DNA from: Toxonevra muliebris
Taxonomy: Eukaryota > Arthropoda > Insecta > Diptera > Pallopteridae
Direction: 5' to 3'
Length of the DNA stretch: 64,000 bases
Assembly (NCBI GenBank): GCA_963691655.1
Contig: OY829329.1
Coordinates: 53,705,408-53,769,407, forward strand
The position numbers and the translations under genes were made by a program. The notes under the pieces are model-generated. The model was not told where the DNA came from, searched no databases, and saw nothing but the letters and a program-made list of their open reading frames with translations. Below are positions 11,530 to 20,700 of the stretch, in pieces (positions within the stretch are counted from its first letter, which is position 1; each line of letters opens with the position of its first letter).

Positions 11530-12982
11530 GTGGGGGTTGGCAAAAAAGGTATTTTAGGACGCAGTGCCTGCCTGTTTGAACTCCCCTCGTAATTATATAA
11601 TAATATAATAATTGTGAGCACAATACAATTTCTGAATAAAAATAGGTTTCTGTAAAATAATTCCTCAGTAAGACTTCATCTGAATATTCTAGGCGAGAAC
11701 AGATTTATAAAAAGGTTTTTGGGTTAAATATCTCAACTTTTATGATAGTTGCTCCTCAATCAAAAATCTTATAGAATTAATAAAAAAAGGCTTAGAGCCG
11801 TTTTCTCAATGACCGGTTAAGCACTAATCCGAACTTTAACCGACGGTTAGTAGTAGCAGTTAGCTCTAAAAAAGGGCAAACGGCCCTTAAATACCTATTC
11901 TTTCTACAAACCGTTTCGCGACACTCTCTTTCTTTAGATAAGGTTATATTAAATTAAAATCTCCAGATTTTTCGCACGGTTTATTCGTCTACACGCTTCA
12001 GTTAGCGGTTTGCATTCAATTTTAGTTATGTACTCCCGCACAATATTTCAAATAGCGACTTTAAGCCAGTAAAGAGTAGTAAATCAAACACGCCTCAATA
12101 GAAACATCTTTGTAAGATAGTTATTCTTATCATCAAAGAACTTTGCTGCGTAGGAATTTTGCAAACACGCTTAAGTTTTTGCATTTTTGCATATATAAAG
12201 TTTGCTACCCATAAAATTTTTAAATTTATCTTTATCACAAATTTTATCAAAACAATATTGAATCAATGAAATTCTCTTTTTTCATATATTGATTTTGCAT
12301 TTTTATAACCTTTTCGTTTTTATGATATCTACTTTGAAAACTCATTATATTCACAAAAACCTACAAAAAAAAAAAAAAGAAAAAAAACCAACAAAATTAT
12401 TTAGAAAAAGAACACATAAAATTATTTACGATCGAAACACAGTTCGTCAAAGCTGTAAAATATACGCACGATGATATACAAATTTATCACCTCATAAAAT
12501 ACAAATATGCATTTATTTTTTTGATGCGTAAATATGTGCTTTTTTACAACATTTAAGTTAAATTCCATTAACCGTTTTAGGATACAACTTTAGAGACTTA
12601 CAGAAGGAGGGAGAGCTACACTTACACACTCCACTCCCCAAAACAGGCACACATGAAAATGGTATAAAGTAAATCACACCTTCTTCCTTACCATCACCAT
12701 TGTTACCACCATTTCTTTGCAGTGCTTTAAATGTCATAAATTTGTGACAAAACTCAAATTTTACAACATAAAACCATTTACCTAATGAGATTTTTAATAA
12801 ATGTCAATTTTGTTGACTACTGTTGGTTTGTTACGCGGGTTTTTTCAGTTTCTTTTGTTGTCAAAAAAAAAAAAAGAAGATGTTCTTGCAATCATAAAAT
12901 CACGTTTACATTAGTTTGAAATAATTTAAGAATTTTTTTTCTTTTCAAAATATTGCAGTAAATCTCTTTAAATCTGCTTGTG
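11530..12982. other. AT-rich non-coding DNA
   Basis: No gene supported. A possible 100-bp terminal-inverted-repeat remnant lies near 11788-11890 ('gagccgttttctcaatg' on the left, 'caaacggcccttaa' on the right), but the match is weak. Confidence 0.4.
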
Positions 12983-13119
12983 TTAACCCATTAAAGACGA
13001 GCGAGAACCAAAGTAGATAGATCAAGAAAGTAACTTGAGAAAAAATAGTTTTTGAACCTGGCTCAGGAACGGTTCAGCGGCAAGGTGCCATATGGCACCG
13101 CTAGGCATTACTGGATTAA
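12983..13119 (+). mobile_element. 137-bp TTAA MITE (same family as 3216-3353)
   Basis: TTAA at 12983-12986 and 13116-13119 bound a unit that starts CCCATTAAAGACGAGCGAG and ends GGTGCCATATGGCACC-CGCTAGGCATTACTGGA. By eye it is about 90% identical to the copy 9.8 kb upstream. The inverted ends are short and imperfect (CCCATTAAAG versus TCCAGTAATG). Confidence 0.7.
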
Positions 13120-13189
13120 CGTTGGATTTTGTTTTTATTTATGTGAAAACTGATAGACTTGTTCACACTTTGAATACCTAAATTCGTTG

Positions 13190-14410
13190 AACCTTAAGTA
13201 GCGACTTACGCTGTGTTTTGTTTGTAGCATTTTATAAACGACTCTGAAAGTAAGCTATAAAAATATAAGCAGAAAAAGGCTGGGAAAGCAGAAGGAGTGG
13301 ACAAGATTAAAACTTTATAGGTGCGTTTGCCTTTCTACTTCTTTTTTCTGTTAAATATAGTTATGCTCGCTAAAGGTAGAGACTTGTGCTCTGCTTTTTT
13401 TTTTTGTCACATTCCATAAAAAAGCAGAAAAGCTATGAACGAGAAAAAAGTCTCTGTAGTTAATGACTTGTACTCCGTTTTATATGCGACGTTTTATAAA
13501 ACTCTGAGCAGAAAATGCTGAGAACGGGTGAAGAATATTTGACAGGCTGAGAGAAAAAGCGGGCTAAAATTTATATAAGAGCAAAAGTGAAATAATTTAG
13601 TGTGTCAGTGCAAGAATGGCATAAGTAATACGGTTTAGAGTGAAAATGAAACGCCTTAAAAGTAAGAACAAAAATGGTATAACTACGCAGAGCAAGAACA
13701 GCATAGTTTTTTATTACGTTTTCGCTCTGAACATATTTCGTTTCACTTTTGCTCTGAACATATTTCGTTTTGCTTTTGTTCTTAAGTAAAATTATTCCAC
13801 TTTTTTCTGAGCGTAGAAGTTATACCACTTTTCCTCTCAGCCTCTCATTTGTAGTTTATAATTTTTTTTACTTAAAGTTGCTTATTCTCGCTATGTTTAG
13901 TGATGTTCGTTGTGTTTTTTTACTTACATTCTATAAAATTTGGAGAAATTCTCAGATTTATTGTTGAATAGGTAGCGATTTCTAGCGAGTTTTCCCCTTT
14001 GCAGCAAACAAGCATTCAGAAAAGACTATGAACGAGAAAATAATGGAATGGAGAATATTTTAAATTTATAGATGCTTTCGTTTTGACACTATTTTCCTCC
14101 ATAAAGTTGCCTATCCTTGCTAGGATTAAGGACTTGCTTCAATTTGTTTGTTGCTTTCATAGATTATTGAACAGAAAATACTTTGAACGAGAATAAAGTA
14201 GAGAAAATAAAATATTAAAAGATGCATTTCATTTTCCGGTCGTTTTTCACTTAAAATCGCTAATCCTCGCTAATTAGTGACTTTAACCCGCTTTTTTAAC
14301 TTTATTCTAAGAAAATTTTAGCAGAGATGAGTCTGGACGTGGAAATAGTTGTGATTAGCGACTCCCTTCTGTTTGTTGCATTCTATATTATGTAAAGCGA
14401 GTTCCAGTGA
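13190..14410. repeat. Decayed tandem array, unit roughly 170-200 bp
   Basis: Several diverged copies share the order 'tcgctaa…gactt', 'gtttgttgcattctataaa', 'gcagaaaa..ctatgaacgag' and a following 'taaaatttatagatgc'. Copies begin near 13200, 13370, 13460, 13900, 14090 and 14250. A MITE-like element (13562-13752) interrupts the array. It ends about 140 bp before the acceptor of the first visible kinesin exon. By eye, copies agree only over short blocks, so the array is old. Confidence 0.55.
13562..13752 (+). mobile_element. 191-bp MITE-like dispersed repeat, copy 1
   Basis: Nearly the same sequence recurs at 62150-62344, 48 kb away in the same orientation. It starts GCTAAAATTTATATAAG, then AGCAAAAGTGAAAT, and ends ATTTCGTTTCACTTTTGCT. 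That end is the inverse of the internal left motif, so the ends form an imperfect inverted repeat of about 13-15 bp. No coding capacity. Confidence 0.65.
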
Positions 14411-14551
14411 GTAGAGTGTGTATTTACACTTTAGTAGGTACACACATTTCACTTGAAAATTAAAAAAAAAAAAAAATTTATAATATTCAAATACCATGCA
14501 CATAACTAATTAAAAACAATTGTTTGTCTCGCCCTCTCTTTCTCTTTACAG

Positions 14552-14744
14552 AGCTGCACAAAAACTCGCACAAAATGGTTCAACTAAAACGCGTCAGTCC
14601 AGCAATACCAACAACACCGAAATGCCAAACACAAACAACACACGCAATGGTGGTTTTTGCGGTGCGCTGCAACGCGCCCCACCGCCCATGCCACCCGGCT
14701 TGGCAAGACGTTTAGCGAATAAGGAAAATTATGGTATCGGCAAG
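14552..14744 (+). CDS. CG14535: Kinesin exon a: lead-in to the motor domain
   Basis: The acceptor is 'ctctttctctttacag'; the donor 'aag|gtaagt' is in phase 0. It encodes residues 1-65 of the visible protein, ending [15 protein letters not shown] directly before the motor's first strand. The acceptor leaves the first base as codon position 3, so the preceding exon must end with two bases of a codon. An in-frame ATG at 14622 is an alternative start if a promoter lies just upstream. Confidence 0.88.
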
Positions 14745-17700
14745 GTAAGTGCAACAATTTTTACATTCGTCTCTACCCACCCAATTGAAATGAAAATTGC
14801 ATGTTTTATGCTATCAAAATACTAAGAAAAATAAAACGAAAATGAGCGCGCAAATTACAATAAAACTAAATGGCAACGAATGGCAGTAACCCGATATGCA
14901 GCAGTGGTAAAATATTAAACACAAATGCTGTCAACAAAATTGCTGCTACTTTAGTTTGCCATACTACACCATCAACCAACCAACCAACCGACATCAGTGA
15001 ACACATTTCGGGTGTATAAATCTAATTTAAATTGCAATCCGCAGCAATTAAGATCAATATCGCTGCGACATACAATTCGTTTGTCGTGTTGTGTTGTTAA
15101 ATGTGCATGCGACACAAATAAATCATAAAATTATTGTATATACCCTAAACGAACTCTAACCCAACCAACCTCTTCTTACACCCTAACCTCTCCATTCTAG
15201 CCAACCTACCCCCTTAACATAATTGCAAAATCATTTACTACTTTTTCAGGTTAAAGTAATGTTGCGTGTCTCGGACACACACAACGACTCCGAGCATCCG
15301 CACTTTATGTCTGTCGATAAGAAGAAGCGGCAGGTAACGCTGACAGATCCAGCAGCTGCCAGCTCGGTTGCGGCATCAACATCTCAAGAGCGTGGTCCAA
15401 TGGTGGCAGCACCGAAAATGTTCGCTTTCGATAGTCTGTTTACAGCGGATGATCAACAGGTGGGTTGAAGGGCAGGGCAGGAAGACAGGCAAGGAGCTCG
15501 TTTACTGCCACTCGCTTGCAACAATTTGTCAACTGTCAAACGGAAATGCTAACGATTTTTTATCGCTATTTCTTTTTTGTTTTTTCGCCTGCAGTCTGAT
15601 GTTTGTGCCTCTGCATTGTCTGAGGTAATCCCCGCCGTTTTGGAAGGTTCAGACGGTTGTCTGCTTACAATCGGTTATCCAAGTTCCGGTGAGTGTTTTT
15701 TTTTTCTTTTTATTTCGGTTTTTTTCTTTTTATTTCGTTTTTCTACTTTGATTTCTGCACTTTACTTGGGTGATTGCCCCGCAAGGAAATTGCAATAAAT
15801 TTTCCATGTTCATCGTATAATCTTAAAATGCTTATCGTTCATTTTTCTTTTTCTTTTCATGTGCTCCTTTCGCTGTTCGCGTTTGCTTGCAGGACAATCG
15901 AAAACTATGTTGGGTGGCGTAAATCCGCCTACCGAATTAGGTGGTATCCCCTGTGCCATTTCATGGTTATACAAGGGTATCAATGAACGTCGACAGAAAA
16001 GCGGTGCACGATTTTCGGTGCGCGTTAGCGCCTTGGGCGTAAGTGCAACAAAACCGGATTCAAGTTCAAAGGATTTACTAGCAGCACATGCCACTGGTAA
16101 GTTTCCATGGGTTTTATATTTAAGAAAATAGTTTATTGATTAAAATTCAGAATCTATTCGAGTGGGCGTACTACGGTACTCAGTAGAGTTAAGTTTGTAA
16201 TTAAAACAGGTTCTGAAAATAGCTACAAAGAATGTTAAATAATATAAAAATAACCAGCAGATTTTCGTTCTGTCAACGTATAGTACCAGGTCAAACACTT
16301 GAAAGGTGTTTGCTCAAGTTAGGTAACTCATATCTTTGCGTATGCAGAACTCGGGTGCGTGTTTTTCACCGATTCGCATGGTGAGGTTGTTGTTGCCTTC
16401 CGATTTTGTATTTCCAGTCTATAGCAGTCTCTAAAGTTTCTAGTCCAGTTGTGACTCTAGTTGGACAAATTTTTTTTATTATGTCATAAGTAAAAAATCT
16501 GCTCCATTATCGTTTAACGGAGAGTAATGGAAAAGAACGGTTCAAATCTCACCAAGGGGAATTCGGACTGATTGGAATAATATCAAGGGCCGATATTTAG
16601 TTAATCGACACTCAATGTTACTATGATTTGGAATTTTATTTTATATGCTGTTGTATTAGTCGGAAGGAGGAAAAGCGTGATTGTTCAATTTAATTTTAGA
16701 AAACGATTTGCACAAACTCTCATTTATTTGACTAAATAAAAATAGCATGATTGTCTATTATGGAAAAGGATTTAACTTTTATCGCTAGCAGACTCAGAAA
16801 CCCGCATCGACTTCCATCTGTATGGCAAATACTAATCTAAACGAATGAATGTGGTCCTGAAAATCCTTGTCAGTCTCATTGCTGACTTTGTTTGGCACAA
16901 CAGCCTGCGATTGGTCTTCACCTCCTCCAAAAAGCTCTGCTTCTGTTATTTTGGTCTTTCAACAGAGATCATGCAGAATATCTTTCTCATTTCCCGTGTT
17001 GATCTGTCGGTCAGTGTGATCACCCTTGAATTGCCTAGTTAATTGTCATTATTCAAACTTCTGGTCCTGGCAAGATAATATTTAGACAAGTTATCCTTGT
17101 GACCCAAATGAGAACCCTTCATTTCTACATCGATTAACTGATAGCAATAGAAAAGAACTAATCGAACATCACTAGGATGAATTCACACTGGTTGGGATAA
17201 TGTTTAGGGCTGACCTTCAGCTAATCCGTTCACTTTTTACTACAGTCAATATTTTTAGGCAGACGAGTTCGTCTAAATGCTGTTTCACCAAGATGAAATT
17301 AAGGTCATGACGACAACTTAGCTTGATTGTCTATAAAAACACTATCCCTTCTCTATTCCAAAGAAGATTTTCCGTTATCGCTGGCCGAGTTCGGTAGGCA
17401 AAGCGATTTTGAGAACTTAAGATACTCTGAGTAGAAACTTGCACCAATGATGCAAACTATTTTGGAATCATCGCTATTTAATTTGAACACGAATGAATGT
17501 GAATGTGATTCGAATGTGATTTAGTTAAGACTCACTGAATCTCGTTCTTGAAACTAAATTAGACCGAGCAGAATATTTTCCTAGATTGAGGGGTATTTAA
17601 TGCGGAATTATCCACGTCTAAGTTTTCCTCGCTGTGACATAAATCATGAATCTGTCCCCCCCATCTATTTTCAACGATGATAATCAGACCTCTTTGGGAT

Positions 17701-20700
17701 AATGCTAAAAGGTTTTGGAAGTCTAAGTTACTCTAAGTAGAAGACCGCCTCTACTTCTTTAGAGCTACATGAATGAATACATAGTAAGTAGTAAATGGTA
17801 TTCCATGAACCTGATTTTGAACGAAGATTCAGACCGTATTTTAAGTAGAATATCTTCACAGCCAGAGCGTTTGCCCTAATATGTTTAGCACAAGCATAAC
17901 ATGAAAAAATTTAGTTCATGGAGCTCATGAGCACATCTTATTCGAAACACTCGGCTAATGAAAATTGGACCTCAGATCTTACCAACTATTATTCTCTCCT
18001 CGAAGGTCGTAGAATTTTCGTATCATTGGTCGGCATCGTCTACAACAAATCACCAAAGACGAGAAACTTGAAAAGTGCAACAACCTGAGAAGCTCCTCTG
18101 AGTCACACAAATTTAATTTATCTTGGTCTAATAATGTTGACAAATTGAAGCATATTATCCTTATATGTGAACGCAAATGTATTTCCGCTTGTAAATTAAT
18201 TCTGGCGTGTATTAATTTCATTCATTATAACCGCTTAAATTATATGCCAACCTACTAGGTTTCTTAACTGTTGCATGTGCTAATGCCATTTTTTCACTGC
18301 ATTCGCTTCATATAACACTTCCTGTCAAATAATACACAAGTATTTGGCACAACATCAACAGTTCGACATCGTTCGTCATTCTTGCAAACAATATTTAGAG
18401 ACCTATGGAGCCAACCGTCTACTAGCGACTACTGACAACTTGGCAACATTAAGCCGTAGTAGTAAATCATAAAGGCGGTCATAAATAACTAACCTTACCC
18501 TCCCGCATGTGCGAACATTTGTAATTATTTCCTTAAACTTTGTGTAGAGTGAGCAAGACCGGCAGAGTAGCGAGAATATTATATATATATATGTCAGAGG
18601 ACAACTCCGTTAGGCTGTAGGCTAAATTTTAAACACATTATACTCATAACAAACAGTTCTAGTACCATGTAGTAGTCAACAGCGTCGGTGTATTTTATGG
18701 CGAGGGTTGAAAGTTCATAAAACCTGTGTGTGAGACACTTACTGTGCTAGCCAGTGTATTCGTTTTCATTTCATGCTAAACTGCTCCCGCAACGACTGTT
18801 CCACTTTCTCGACTGCATAACGTTGTCGTCGCCGTTATCGTTTTTTCACATGATGCTTAATGCTTCTGGTTTTTTTTCTTTTTCTTTCTTTTTATTCTTT
18901 TGCTTCTTCCGCCTTACCAATAAACAGAATCTGATGATTCCCCGGGGGTTTATTTGCGTGACGACTTTCTTGGTGGTCCAACGGAATTGCGCGCTCCCAC
19001 TGCCGAACGTGCTGCATTGTTCCTAGACGCTGCTCTGGCTGGACGGCCACAAGGTGGCCTAGAGCCTGCCATGATATTTACATTACATGTCTATCAGTAT
19101 AGTTTATCGCGTAAGGGAGGCGGTAAGTAGAAAGTTTATGCCTATGGCTATCACACGGCAATTGAAATTTCTTCATAATGATGTAATGAATTGCCGCGTA
19201 CCTTCACTTTATATGAGATTAAAATTTAATTCGTTCATTTTCATTTCAATGCATATTTCCACATTCTCACGCACTCAAACAACCAATCCACCAACGACTC
19301 TCAACCCACAAACTTATCATCATCACTTTACATCCACTACAAAACAGTGGCTGGCGGCCGTAGTCGTTTGCATCTCATTGATTTGGGTGGTTGCGCGAAT
19401 CGTAATGGGGGCTTGCCGCTATCGGGTATTGGTAATATTTTGCTGGCCATATTAAGTGGACAACGACATCCACCGAATAAGGATCATCCATTGACGCCGC
19501 TGCTGAAAGACTGCCTGGCACCGTTGACGTGTCATGTCGCCATAATGGCACATGTGACGCATACGCAGGTGAGAAAATGAAATGAAATGAGAGTCGTGTG
19601 CTTGTTAAGGTTAAAGTTGCTTCTGATGGCGATGATGATGGCGTGAGTAATGTGTACAATTTAAATTGAAGCTTAAATTGACAATGGCATTAAGGCATAC
19701 AGATAGACACATAAAAAGCTTTTATTGTTTAAAATCTGATAGCATACAAATGACGACGACAAATACACATTCGTAAGTACATATCTCATACTGTTTGCTA
19801 TACTTTCGACGTCGTCGCCGTCGTCCATTAATTGCACATTCATAAATTTTGCCAGTCCAGCCAATGTTGTCTCCATAGTTGTCATATCATAAATGACAAA
19901 TGACTTACAATTTTCTTGTTGTTCTCCTTCTCTTTCCTTTTTCTGTTTTTGTGTTCAATTGTGCAGTCACATACTGATGCATTGACGACGATCCAATTAG
20001 CCTCACGCATACATCGTATGCGAAGACGAAAACATCGCTTTCCAATGCCTAGTGATAAAACCGGAGTAGGAGTGAGTATGGCTGCAGCCGGAATTAATGG
20101 AGGTAAGTTGAGTGCCTAGTGTGTATAATGCGTGCTTTTGTTTTCCCAAGATAAATGCACAAATCAAAGGAATAAATGTGTCTACTCATACTCGTACATG
20201 TTTGCTTTGTTTTCTATTTCTCTCTCTCTCTCTCTCTCTGTGATGTCATTGTCACATTTTGGGATTTAGGACATCAATCGACTGGCTCATCTGCTGGCTC
20301 CGGTGCAGATCCATCAAGTTCAGAGCTTTCAGCTGACACTGTCATTTACATGGGACCAAGTGACGATGCAACGGACGGTGAACATCCGCCCGTATATTTG
20401 CCATCGTTGAGTAGTGGCGATAATCGTGGTGTCATGAGTAAAGTGCTTAAAGGGAGTGGAGTTGAAAAACAGTCACAATCGCCACAGCAACAACAGCAGG
20501 CATCGTCGTCAACGAAAATACCAGGAGCAGTAAAAAAGACTGGCGGCACACAAAAAGGTAAGCAGTAGGAATACAAAAGAGTGGAAGGAAATATTTCTAT
20601 TTGTAGTCTTTCTTGGTTGTTTTTGCACACACATTGCAATTCATTCTATTCCAATTTTAAAACACAACAGCACCACAAAGTCCAGTAACAACAAGTCGTA

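Noticed and set aside
11788..11890. 100-bp inverted-repeat element ('gccgttttctcaatg…caaacggccc')
   Set aside because: The arms match only over about 10-12 bp with mismatches and no clear target duplication.
14574..14715. Alternative ATG (14574) in another frame of the first kinesin exon
   Set aside because: That frame hits a stop within the exon and does not join the motor frame; the frame used joins all twelve exons.
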